Below, one piece after another: positions 17,014 through 28,898 of a DNA stretch of 64,000 bases (position 1 is its first letter; the number at the start of each line of letters is the position of its first letter). The stretch spans positions 2,170,001 through 2,234,000 of the forward strand of contig CAJFCJ010000012.1 of NCBI GenBank assembly GCA_904063045.1, given 5' to 3'. Position numbers and translations under genes: made by a program. The stretch comes from Dimorphilus gyrociliatus. Its lineage: Eukaryota; Annelida; Polychaeta; Dinophilidae. The notes below the pieces were generated by a model, which was not told where the DNA came from, made no database searches, and was given only the letters and a program-made list of their open reading frames with translations.

Positions 17014-18979
17014 ATGTCGAAAGTGTGTATCATTGGTGGAGGTGTATCTGGTCTACCGACTATAAAATCGTGTCTAGAAGAGAATTTGGAGCCAACGTGC
17101 TTTGAAAAGCATAATGATATCGGAGGAATTTGGGCTTACACTACTGATACAAATAGATTTTGCGCATCAGAATCAACAATATTAAATCTATCTAAAGAGA
17201 TGAACGCCTATTCTGATTTTCGTCCGAAAGCTGAGTATCCACCCTTTTTAACAAGGGAACACTACCATAGATATTTAAAGGCATATGCTAAAAACTTTAA
17301 ATTAATGAAATATATTAAACTTGAACACGAAATTTTAAAAGTTGAAAGAAATGGTAGAACAAAATGGTTTGTTACAGTTAAAGATCTAACAAGTGGTAAT
17401 ATTTCAAAATTGGATTTTGATTTTGTCATTATATGCACTGGAAGAAATTCTTCTCCAAATATCGTCAACTTAAAAGGTTCGGACGATTTTCAAGGTAGAA
17501 TTATACATTCTTATCAATATAAGAATTGGAAAAAATACGAAGATAAGAGAGTTGTCGTTGTTGGAAGTTTAAATACTGGTCTAGATATTGCTTGCGAACT
17601 GAGTAGAGTGTGTAATCAAGTAAGCATCTTATATAACTTTTAAAAAACTGGCACTTCTCCTTATAATAATATCTTATGTCAACTTTGAAGGTTTTTTTGG
17701 TAAGTCGGAAAGGTCAATGGATCTTACCAAGATTATTGGAAGGGAAACCAACCTATGCATCAGTTTCATCGCGATTCAAAGGGTTTCTACTTGGCACATT
17801 ACCATTGTCTGTAATAAATTTTATCAGAAAAATTAAACACAACTCTTATTTCGATCATGAACTTCTTGGTTTAAAACCAGAATTTGAACCTTCTGATAAA
17901 ACTGGAACGGGTCTAAACTGTGAAATAGCAGCAAGGTAATTGATCTATTTTCTACTTTTAATCTAGCAAATTGAAGAATGAAAGATATTTTCGATACTTT
18001 AGACTTATTTGCGGTAGAGTAATGCTTAAACCAAAAATTGAGCGTCTACATCAAAGAAGCGTTGAATATGAAGATGGTACCGTATCCGATACTATAGACG
18101 AAATAATACTATGCACAGGTTTTATTACACCTTTCCGTTCTTCATTTAAAATCATTAAAACTAATTATAGGACATTCTCTCTTATATTTAGGTTACAACA
18201 ATCAATGCCCTATTTTAAATACAATCTCTGATATTGAAGGGAAAATAAATAATGAAACAACTGATTTATATCGTCTTATGTTTCCCATTACCGATTATGA
18301 GCCTACCATTGCAGTTGTCGGTCTATTCGGTGTGCCTGGTGGAGTTGCGGGCGTTTCGGAAATGCAATCTAGATGGATTTGTAATGTATTTAAGGTTTAT
18401 ATATTATTTTATTATAGTAAAGTTCTTTGATAGGACTAATACGTCTTATTAAATAGAAAACGATTACTTTACCTAATAAATCGTATATGAAGAAGAAAGT
18501 CAAAGAATTTCAAAGTGCGATGAAGAAACGATACAAACATGGAGCTGAACCATTTAACTATATATCATACATTCCAACAATGAACACCTTGGCATCGGAA
18601 ATAGGATGCAAACCAAATTTCTGTTTGTATATTCAAAATATTAACTTATGTCTCACCTTTAAATAAAGTAATCTCTCTCTTTTTTCTTTCCTTTACCCAT
18701 CTAGGGAAATTATTTCTAACTAAACCGAAATTGGCATTTAAACTATATTTTGGACCAATGGCCCCTTACCAATATAGATTATTTGGACCAAATAAATGGG
18801 AAGGTGCGGAAAAGGCTTCAACGAATATTATTCTCGATACGTTTTCATCGATAATGAAGGAGAAAAAGAAAACAAAGACAACTAGCTCAATTCCAAAGTT
18901 ATTTATTTTAGTAGGTCCGTTCATTGCAATTATTAGTTCTTTAGTTTTAATGCAGCTTAAAAATGAAAGTTTCATCTAA
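17014..18979 (+). CDS. Flavin-containing monooxygenase paralog with altered NADPH motif
   Basis: 548-aa FMO from six exons: 17014-17619, 17691-17935, 17967-18118, 18192-18394, 18457-18622, 18705-18979, all phases consistent and introns only 31-82 nt. FAD motif GGGVSG is at residues 8-13 and GGIW follows. The FMO signature [14 protein letters not shown] is intact. The NADPH Rossmann motif reads [12 protein letters not shown] where the family has GxGNSG, so the second Gly is Leu. Later blocks [38 protein letters not shown] and [17 protein letters not shown] are present. A C-terminal hydrophobic anchor ([17 protein letters not shown]) follows. No frameshift or stop. It may be a functional FMO with changed cofactor handling, or a divergent paralog; the altered Gly is the only concern. 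Confidence 0.92.
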
Positions 18980-18998
18980 TGATAAATTGATGCTTATA

Positions 18999-19024
18999 TA
19001 CAGTATATATATATATATATATAT
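18999..19024. repeat. TACAGTATA motif fused to a (TA)n run
   Basis: One copy of the dispersed TACAGTATA motif, followed directly by a TA microsatellite, just after the FMO stop codon. Confidence 0.6.
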
Positions 19025-19180
19025 AAATCAAATAATATGGCACTATTATGACAAATTTACTGTTTAATCATCATCTATATTTCCATAATGAATTTAATAA
19101 ATATCAGATTTTTTATGATTAATTAATAAACAGCAGATGGCGTAATAGATTGAATCAATAGGATTTTTTTGCACATATGA

Positions 19181-20973
19181 ATGTTTACTTGGCCCAATAT
19201 TCCTATTACAAATGCTGTTCAGACAGCAACAGTACTTATCCAGATGCTAGTAAATATGAATTCAATTGTGAACCTTTTCCACTCAATTAAATCCAACTCA
19301 CCGCAAAAAGCTATACAAAGTTGGATAAGGGCGCATCCATGGTTCACTGCGGCTGGTTTAATATCAGGATGGTGGATTTTTAAGATAGTGAAAAGGCCAA
19401 GGAATTTACCACCTGGTCCAATAAGTATACCTTGGCTAGGTGGTTCGTGGAAGTTATTGCTTAATGATCCTTGCAATAGTATAGAGGATTTGGAACAAGT
19501 ATATGGGAATATAAGCTCCCTATATATTGGTGATCAGTTAGCAGAAATTAATGTTTTTTTAGTGTTAAGAAAATACACGGGTGTATTATTTATTCGAAAG
19601 GTTGCACATCTTCATTTCAAGTTACGACCTAATCGAGAAGACTTTTGTAAAGAGAGAGGACGATTTCAACGCAAGACAAACAAAGGATCTCTTATCGAAT
19701 TTTCTAGAGATGGAAGATCGTTAATATAAATTTAAATAAAGAATTGTATTCCAATTTATTTTTATTCAATTTTTTCTTTTATATTTAGTGATCCTTTCCC
19801 AAACTAACAATGAAGAATTCAAAAGGAACAAAAGTTTGGTTTGTGCCATGATAAATTCAACTGACAAATTTTTCGATCGGTCCCACATTCGGGAAACCGT
19901 AGAGGATATGCTTATAAATATATATGAAATGAACGAAACTGCTTTCTGTCCACTAAATCTTCTTAGGAAGGTTTGCGGGGTCTCGATTATGTCGATTATT
20001 ATGTCGAAAGAATACGGTTTAGATGATGATGAATTGGGAAATTTAATTAGGCTTATTGGTGTATGGTACGATAGTTTAGGAACTTGGAATTTTCTCTATT
20101 ACCTTTTACCTTTTCCTTCTCTTTTTCTAAAGTTTTTCGCCAAGGATACTTTGGAGGCCAGTAGACAAGTTAAAGAATTCGTTAGGGAGAGTATCAAAGA
20201 ACACGAGCTATGTTTGGATACGGAAAACCCTAGGGATTTTATTGATTATATGTTAAGCGAATACAAGGGAAAAGTAGACCTAAATCGTATCATAGATACG
20301 ATGTATGTAACATTTCCTGACGCTATACATACAATTTCGTTTCTCGTATATTTAAGCCTATGCTATCTCGGTTACCATCAGAGAGTACAAGAGAATGCTC
20401 AACAGCTTCTCGATTTAGTAACAAAAGGAACCGGACCAAGTCTAAATGATAGAGAAAAATTAGCATACATAGAAGCAATCATATTGGAAACGTTACGAAT
20501 AAGTAATATGGTACCTATGCTTACCGGTCACTTTCCGACTAAGGATAGTACTCTAAATGGTTATAAAATACCAAAATCTTCGACGATTGTGGGTCTTTTA
20601 AATAGTACACATTTTAATGAAGAATTCTTTGCGGAGCCTAAGAAATTCAAACCCGAGAGGTTTCTAGATGATGAAGGAAATCTATTAGTGAACAAAAAAC
20701 TACTAAGCTTCGGAATCGGTAAAAGTTAACAGTCAATTCTTATCTGATGTCAGGTTATTTACATTTACACTTAATATTTCAGGTCAAAGGATGTGTATAG
20801 GAAAAGAAATATCAATAAAAGAATCATTTTTATTAACATCGAATATCCTTAAACACTTTCAAGTCTCCATTAAACAAGATTTATCGTTGGACGATGACGA
20901 GTTTGAAAGAATAATCATGTCTCCTATTTCAACGAAAACTGAGGTTATTTTTAAACCTAGGAGGACACATTAA
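19181..20973 (+). CDS. Divergent CYP2-like cytochrome P450
   Basis: Heme-thiolate monooxygenase. Best model: 19181-19561, 19622-about 19726, about 19789-20718, 20783-20973. Visible in order: a hydrophobic N-terminal stretch (WFTAAGLISGWWIF), the Pro-rich hinge (RPRNLPPGPISIPWLGG), the K-helix EXXR (ETLR), the meander PERF, and after the last splice the heme loop FGIGQRMCIG with its Cys ligand. The join at 20718/20783 is exact and restores this loop. Odd points: the I-helix site, normally AGxDT, reads PDAIHTIS with no Gly-acid pair, and the C-helix WxxxR is not evident. The region 19540-19790 is uncertain: a 60-nt in-frame intron at 19562-19621 is likely, and the following junction does not resolve to one phase. 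It could be a functional divergent enzyme or an early decaying gene. Next to two FMO genes. Confidence 0.75.
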
Positions 20974-22007
20974 ATATCGAAAGAAATCGCTTCTATTATA
21001 AATCATGCCTCAACTACGTATACTTGAGTAAATTTAGAGAGTTTTCAGATATCCTTGATTTGCCTTAAATCAACTAAAATCTATCGATTTTCAGTTGACT
21101 TTACAAGCACTTTAATACACTTTATGATTGATAAAGTTATCATTTTTCTTTAACGCTCCTTCTCAATTTTCTTCCGTCTCCCCTTTTCCATTCGTTTGTT
21201 ATATAATAACTAAATTGGGTCAGCAATAGTTCGATAAATTTATTTGAACGGATAAAAATAATAATCAGCGCTAGAAGTAGAGAAGAAAATTTGCTCTTCT
21301 TCATAAGGAATTGTTAAAGACAACAAGAAATTTATGCAAATCTCCTAAATGAAATTAATAAAGGAACGATCAAATCTTGATACATATATATCACTTCATT
21401 TTTCTACTTATGTCATCTTTATTTGACTTTTTGCCCTATTCATCGTTCCGGGAAAGGGAAAGACAAAAGCGGAAAGAGGCGAAGGGTATCAGAAGTTTAT
21501 CAACCTCAAAATCCGTTTCGACGGCTTCCTTTCGGTCGCAAATATCATCCTCAAACTTTTAAGGATTTCATTCGTTGACCTATAATCATAGAATCTTTTT
21601 TTTCCGTTTTTTTATAACGGTTTTGAAGAATTGATATCTTTTTTATTTAATCTCTTCATACAGCAATGCTCTTTTGGATGATCTTTCCTCTTTAGGTCAA
21701 GATAAGTTTGACAGTTAAATCTTGTAGTCCGTTCTAGAGATACATTACTTATCTCGTTTTATACGGCCAACCGGAAGATGGCGGCGTTATTTGTTAAATT
21801 GCGCGCTTAAAATAAACGCCACCTGTCAATGTAACCTTTAACCATATCACACAGTTTGCCAAACAACGCCCGAAGCGACCATCGTAAACCTTCTAAACGA
21901 CAGAAATGTTTAGAAAGATGTAACGAGATATAAATAAAGGAAGAAAATACTTGATTTAAATATAAATAAATAGAAAATTAAATAAAACTACTGTTGAAAG
22001 AAAAATT
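20974..22007. other. Intergenic, K2P channel upstream region
   Basis: 1.03 kb with no recognisable exon. A short GC-richer island at about 21765-21900 (including AAGATGGCGGC at 21775-21785) lies 110-240 nt before the channel ATG and probably marks its promoter or 5' UTR. Confidence 0.5.
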
Positions 22008-25000
22008 ATGAAAAAGAGGCGAGGATGTTGCGCCTTACTCCATCTCCGAGAAGATAACGCCCGTTTCATTCTCTTATTTATTCTCATGATTTTCTATACG
22101 CTCTGTGGAGCAGGATTGTTTATGTTACTCGAACGCGATAACGAGATTAAAGAAGGGAATAAATATTATCGAAGGTATGAAAAGTTTCTAGAGGATAATC
22201 ATGAAGTTAATAAGACGGAGTTGGATATTTTACTTCGGTTGCACGCTGAAGCGGATAGGACCGGGGTTTTGAATGATAAGCGGCCTAGATGGGATTTTGC
22301 GGGTGCTTTCTATTTTGTCGGAACAGTTGTTTCAACAATAGGTTTGTATGTGGTCTATAAAACTACTTAAAATGTACCTTTCTTGTTGTTTTCTTTAAAG
22401 CTTTTCCTCCTAATTATTTAAGTGTTGAAGAGCATTAGAGTGCTCTCTAATTCTTAGGCTGGTTTATCCTCTCTTATCTTTTCATTACTTCATTTGAATA
22501 TATCAGTGTGCGTAGAAAAAAGTTGTTACAAAATTCTTCATACTCGCTCTCTCTCTCTCTCTCTCACTGTAATTCGTTTTCCTACAAGTACATATGTATA
22601 TCTCTAGCAGATTTAAAGCTCATAGAAACGTACTCTGAGTAAGGAATAATGTTTTTTTTTTACTTAGTAGAATAATCTATCGATTCCCTGGACAACAAAA
22701 CAAAAGCGAGATTCACTTGAAGCTATCATTTAGCTTGTTTTGTTTTGAGTTTTCTAGGCGTTGGCAACGAGGATATCCTCCTTATCATAGAGAAAAAACT
22801 CATAATTATTGAAATTTTGGCAACCTTAAATGCAGTTTAATGGCAATGTACCGAAATAGCTTAAATGCCCACTATTTTTTTTTATTCTTATATAAACCTC
22901 GCCCAAAATAATATTTATATATTTCATAGTAATTGATCTATACAGTCTATTCGGATTAAATTACTCGTGATTATAAGAAGAAGGAAAAAATTTGCTTGTA
23001 TTTGCTCATTAATAGAGAAAAATAGACGAATTACGTTGATATTTAAAAATATATTGATACTAAAGTTTTTTTATTTGATAGAAAATCTCTGTTAGAGAAG
23101 GATGTTTATTATAATATATACAGTATGCATATATATACTGTATATAGACTGTATAAACTGTATACATAAGTGTTAAGTTTAGAAACATACTTAGGTAACT
23201 GTACAGAGAGCGAGAGAGAGAGAGAGAGAGAGCCAGTCTTTCTCTGACCTCCCTGCGTTATTTTAATTACTAGCTAGCTACACCTATAAAGGAATTAAGG
23301 GAATTTGTAATTGTTCGACGTTTACTACGGAGAAGAAAATTAATACGTTCCAATTCTAATTGGCCATGGATAAACTTGACTGCAAAATTGGATGCTAGCA
23401 TTAGAGCCCTTCTTAATTTAAAAAGTGTAGATTATATACGGATTTTATACATCTTATACTTTATTATAAGATAGAAAAAGAATATTATATACTGTATTGC
23501 ACTTATAACTTATACATTGCATTTAGAGTTTATAGATAATGTTGTCTATAAGTAGTACAATGTCTAAAGTATTGTGTGTTGTACTAGAATTTTATTTATA
23601 TACTCATACAAACCCTATATTTAAGAGAAACCAAACATATGACCGAAAGCGAATATGCCAATCATATAGACGTGATTAAACAAAAGCTTTGCCACCGGTG
23701 ATGTTTTCGGCAAAATTGCCCTGTTTGAAAATTGGAGAGTTGAAATAGGACAAAGGGGCAGTATTCGTTTGAAAAGAGGTTTAGACCAGCAATATAAATA
23801 ACGGAATGTGAAAAGGGAGACAGAAAGGCAGACAGGCAAGGAGAGAGAGAGAGACACACACACACACAGACAGACGGACAGACAGAGAGAAAAAGTGGGA
23901 GGAGACAGATAGAAAGGGGAAAGGAAGTGAAAAGATTAAGATAGAAAAAGAGTCGAGTTAAAGTGAGAGAATGAAGATCAATTGACTCTTTTTTTTCCGA
24001 TTTGCGATATTTTTTAGTTAAAATTAGCCTAATTTGAATGAATTTCTTTCTTAGAATTAGCAATTTGTATTGTACAGCTTCTCTTTTTGTCCATCTCACA
24101 CAGTCGATAGTTGCGAGGTTTTACGAAAGAAACTATGATGGACTTATAAATTCTGTCTTGTGTAAACTTGCAATTACCTTATTAATAATAGGTGATTCAT
24201 CACTTGATTAATAATGTAACAACGTATGTACTGTTATGTATTCTCTGCTGGCTCTTTTCTATTTTACGGTTCTTGCTTTCATCCATCTATCTTACGAAAT
24301 TTCTCCTTTACTTCAAATCCTTTTTCTATTTACTATAAAAGCACAAGAATTTATTGTTATTATATGTGTTTTTCAGTAAATTATAACTCTACACTTAATT
24401 GCGTTAATTCGTTGTAAACCGCCTTCTTAGAGGTTGAACAAATATTTTGGATTGACAGCACAAAAGGCAAAATTAACAAAAATCTATAGTCGGAATTTTC
24501 AATATAGCGACAGTCTGCTCTATCTTCTCTGTTATATTCATCTTATTCGCTGTTATTTTCCCTCCTTTCCTTTTCTTCGCTCAGAATAGAATTTTATTTG
24601 TTCTAGGCAATAAAAAAATAAATGAAATGAAAAACTAGAAAAAAGGAGAAAATTATTCCTTTTTTTGCGGTTTTGCAGTTGATCAATTACGTAATTTAGA
24701 ATATTAAAGCATGACAAAAATTCGATTGTAAATATAAAATATATAAAGGCCAGCTGGTGACTTTTTCTTATCTAGGAAAGATATCTTACTGTTGTCACAT
24801 TAACATCTGTTACTATTTAAGACTATCAATAATTGTTTGACTACATGTAAAATAAAGCCTAACAATTTTGATTTTATTAATGCAGGCTTTGGCATGACGA
24901 CCCCTAGAACGACACCTGGGAAAGTTCTCCTCATTTTTTACGGAATTATTGGCTGCTCAGGAGCTATTTTATTCTTTAATCTGTTCCTTGAACGAATTAT

Positions 25001-25757
25001 CACATTTTTAGCTTATATCCTCCGAGCCATCCATGATATGGAATTACGAAGAAAGGGTCTTTGGTCTGAAAGACGAAGAGGTTCTCAAGTTTCCGACGAT
25101 GATTCGCTAGATTCTTGGAAACCGTCTGTGTATTGGGTTCAACTGATTTTGTTACTATCTGCCTGTACAGTAGCTTGTTGTGCTTCGGCCATGTATTATC
25201 CCGTTGAAGAATGGAGCTACTTTGAATCAATTTACTTTTGTTTTGTCGCTTTTGCTACAATTGGTTTCGGCGACTATGTCGTCTCGCAAAAAGCAACTTA
25301 TCAGCGCGTCCATTTGTACAGATTTGGTAATTTCGTATTTCTAGTAATTGGATGTTGCTGTGTTTATTCTCTAGTCAACGTGACGTCAATAGTGATAAAG
25401 CAAGTGCTCAACTGGATTATCAAAAGGCTCGACTGTGCCGATTGTACGTGCTGGTTAAAGCGGCAGAATAAAGCCAGGGGTAGGAGGAACGCCATAACGC
25501 CAGGCGCCGCTAAAAACAGGCATAGAGACTTGGAAGTAGATTCAAATTATGATTCCGAGCTTGGATCCAGAAGGGGAAGCAATGAAATGATATCAATGAA
25601 AGATTTCTTGCAAGCCAACAAAATATCATTAGCCATGATGCAGAAGCAGTTAGCAGAAACTGCAAATCGACACCATCACAGGGAATCCAACGGTTTACAG
25701 GGAGGTGTTGGTCCACTGGCTATTCTCAATAAGAAACTAGGTCAAGAGGACGCTTAG
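22008..25757 (+). CDS. KCNK13: Two-pore-domain K+ channel, THIK (KCNK12/13) type
   Basis: 401-aa potassium leak channel in two exons, 22008-22341 and 24886-25757 (2544-nt intron, phase 1). Exon 1 gives the cytosolic start with EDNARFILLFILM (TM1), the extracellular cap helices, and P1 up to TVVSTIG. The intron splits the first selectivity filter TIG|FG, a known intron position in K2P genes. Exon 2 continues FGMTTP and TM2 (ILFFNLFLERIITFLAYI), TM3, P2 with ATIGFGDYV, and TM4. The cytosolic tail keeps the THIK block EMISMKDFLQANK. Human KCNK13 is 408 aa and aligns along its whole length by eye. KCNK12 and KCNK13 are vertebrate duplicates, so this single gene may be orthologous to both. The ATG at 22008 is the first in frame. 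Confidence 0.95.
22342..24885 (+). other. Long intron of the K2P channel
   Basis: No coding exon seen. It contains a CT run (about 22551-22567), a GA run (about 23212-23232), TACAGTAT/TATACTGTA motifs at 23119-23150 and 23488-23496, and a purine-rich (GA/CA) tract at 23836-23900. Open frames here are low-complexity translations of these repeats. Confidence 0.7.
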
Positions 25758-28007
25758 AATAAGTTCTCTACGTAATTATTTAATTTTCTTTCATATGACT
25801 ACTTGTACCTGTAGACGGTTTATAGACATTATACAACATGAATGTGTAAGTACAGAAAGAATTGTAACATCTAATTATTATCGTACTACAGTTAAAAAAA
25901 AAGAGAAAAACAAGAAAAAAAAAAAAACCACCCTGCATAAATATGCTGTTTAAGCAGTATTACACACTGTTCACAGTACATACTTTATTAGTATTATATT
26001 AATTTATTCAGTCATTTTCTTTTAATTACCATCAACTTCTTTTTTATATATGTTTTTTATACATTCTTTCTTCAAAAGAAAAGACATACAGATGAAATAT
26101 TTATAAAAAACCCTAAAAAGAAAGCAAATCTAAACGAGTTAGATTTTACCTATGTATTAGAAGATGACAAACTAATCATAAATGAAAAAAACCTTCTATT
26201 CTTTTCTTAGCTTTTACTTTTTTTTGCCAATATTTATTATCAATTAGTAAGCTACCAGCTAAACTTTAAGGATTACTCCTATAATATAATCAAGATATAT
26301 TTCCTATTTGTTTAACAAATTCATCCGTTATCCAATAGTCATCTAATTATAGCCATATTTATTATTTCAGTATTAAATATTTATAATAACTACCAATAAC
26401 AGTATAATTGGTTTCTTTTACAACCCTTCTCCTTATAATTTATGCGTTATATTTCTATTAATAATTAATTAATATATTGAATATTCATAGATGCTTTGGT
26501 TTATATTTGGGTATTTTTTCTCATTAGGGAAGGGGAAACCTATCTTTTTCATCCTATATATATAATTTTTAACCTCAAAGTCCTATTTTTGCAGATATGC
26601 TATAAAACATACAAAGAACTGTATTAATATGTTTGTATTGTTTAGGAAAACAATTATTTTTATGGTTACAGATATGATTTTGTTAATATTTTTAAATAAA
26701 ATACTGAAAATTAGAAAGATTTTCAAATTTGAGGTGAAAGAAAGGGTGAGAGGCAGGAGTGTAGAAAGGAAAATCAGAAAGGGGGAAGGGAAGGGAGGGG
26801 GAGAGTGGAAGAAACGACAGAAAATGAAGAGAAGTGAGATTTTGATGTTTCTTTTCGTCGAAATATCAATTTGTTCTCTTATGGACAAATATGAAAAATA
26901 CGCTTTCAATTGATAGAGGTGTCTATTTTTTTGCGAGAATATTTTTTCATTAGGAATCAGAAGATAAGATTATGAAAAAGGCTATCTTTCTTTTTCTGTT
27001 ATATTATTTTTTACCAATTAAGCATTTTTGTTACAAAAAAACCACATTACTATATCCTCAGGGTATCTTTGTACCTGTATCACCTATATTGACTATATTA
27101 CTAGGTGTACTTTTACTCATAAATCGATTAATACAAGGATGAAGTTTTCGACTCATAAGAAAAATGTTCTCATCTCACTATATACAGTATTATAATAATT
27201 ATTATTATTCGTATTCACGATTATAGCTTCTGTTCGATCTCAGATACGAAATCTGTTAAAGTAATTTCGAAGCGTCAAACGTCAGGATTTCTAATCAGTT
27301 GAGAGTGAGAGGAAGTTAGAAAGGGGAAAGGAATTGGCAAAAGGGCATGGAATTGAGAATGGGAAAGGACGAAACAGGAATAAAAAAAGCTGATTAAGAA
27401 AGTGAAATTGTTAAATTTTGTTTACTTTTTCAATTTTTGATGAATTTGAGATAAATCTAAAAAAATTAGGCCCATTTCGTATCTTGGAAATTGAGGTCGA
27501 GACTTTTTCTATTCTGGCTTGTTTGTCTTCTTCTTATTAATGACTATCGCCCGCGCGACAGGCGAATCTGTTGACCTACTTTAACCCCTGCATTTTTTCT
27601 GTTAAGAAGTAGAAAGATAAATAGAAAGAAGAAAAGAAAGAAAAAGAAAGAGGAGAGTATAATATCTACTTGCCCTTTTTAGTCTTTTTCGATTAACACA
27701 CAAACACTTTATCGATAGCAATTTATTTTAATGAATACCTTGTCTTTTAGACAATTTGAAAATTATGTCAACTTTAGGAGTAAAAAGAGGAGGGTAATAA
27801 AAAAATATTTCTATTTATATTCACGCAATAAACTCCAAAGAAATTTAAATAAGGAGCTAGCTTTTGCATTCACATCTAAATTTACAATCTGTCAAAATCA
27901 ATAAAAGTTCACTGTTTTGAAAACTTTCCTCTCTATATTTCATATTTATCTTGTCAATATCTTTTATATATATAAAAGAAATATATATTTTTCATCTTTC
28001 TTTCCTG

Positions 28008-28050
28008 TTGTTGTTGTTGCTGCTGCTACTGCTCCTCCTCCTCCTCCTCC
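28008..28050. repeat. Compound trinucleotide repeat (GTT)n(GCT)n(CTC)n
   Basis: Successive GTT, GCT and CTC triplets form an imperfect compound microsatellite. Its in-frame translation (Val-Ala-Pro runs) is low complexity and not a gene. Confidence 0.7.
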
Positions 28051-28834
28051 AGATCTCTCCTGCCTGATTATTGTAACATCTTATTCTTTCATCTTTTATA
28101 AAAAAACCAAACCTTCTTCGTTGCTTCTTTCCATCTCTATCTACTCTTCTCTGATATATCTATAAATATTAGTTGATATGCTTTTATATTTAGAATAATT
28201 ATAAATGATAAAAGGAAAGAAAAGTTAATTAATCTATCATCTGCAACGTTGAATACTTTACATAATCAAAGTACTATTACAGAGTGTTGCAAATCGTTTA
28301 TACTCTATGAGGTTGTCTTAGTAGCATCACGAAAAGAGAGAATGTTCAGTTCAAGTATATAATATTAACTTTCTGCAGACTCATCACCAGTGATTTTCCT
28401 GAGAAATTTTACAGTTGTATACTTTATATAGGTAAATATTATTTCATAGACAAAATATAATACAGACACAGACAGCAAAAGTGTTCTCAGGCATTCTGAC
28501 CTTCACGCGATATATGTAATCTTCTAAGCTTGACAAAATTTGCTCATTTACCCAATTTTGTTGCATATTTGTCCATTAAGCAATTGCCATTCTGTAATCT
28601 TAACAACAAAAACTTGATATAGTTTTGTTTCGTATTGCAGCGCTTATAGAAAGATCTCATTTACTGACTTTGAAGATAGATCCACTTGATAATTAGTAAG
28701 AGAATGAACAAGTATGTTTGGTTTTTGAACAAGGCGTTGAAGTGGCACTCGACCGTTTTATTCCTAGGTCCGACCTCTAATAAATTCTCTGCTAGCGTTT
28801 CTTTTAAACTCTCGTTCGTTCGCTCACTCTCTCA

Positions 28835-28898
<64 letters not shown>
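28835..28898. repeat. (CT)n(TA)n compound microsatellite
   Basis: About 40 bp of CT followed without a break by about 22 bp of TA. It explains the SLSLSL-YIYIYI reading frame on the plus strand. Confidence 0.85.

Noticed and set aside
23497-23510. TATTGCACTT, identical to the 5' part of miR-92
   Set aside because: Only 10 nt match and there is no plausible hairpin with the rest of the miRNA.
26629-26913. Charged Lys/Arg/Glu-rich open frame
   Set aside because: Purine-rich low-complexity DNA; the opposite strand is also open for the same reason.
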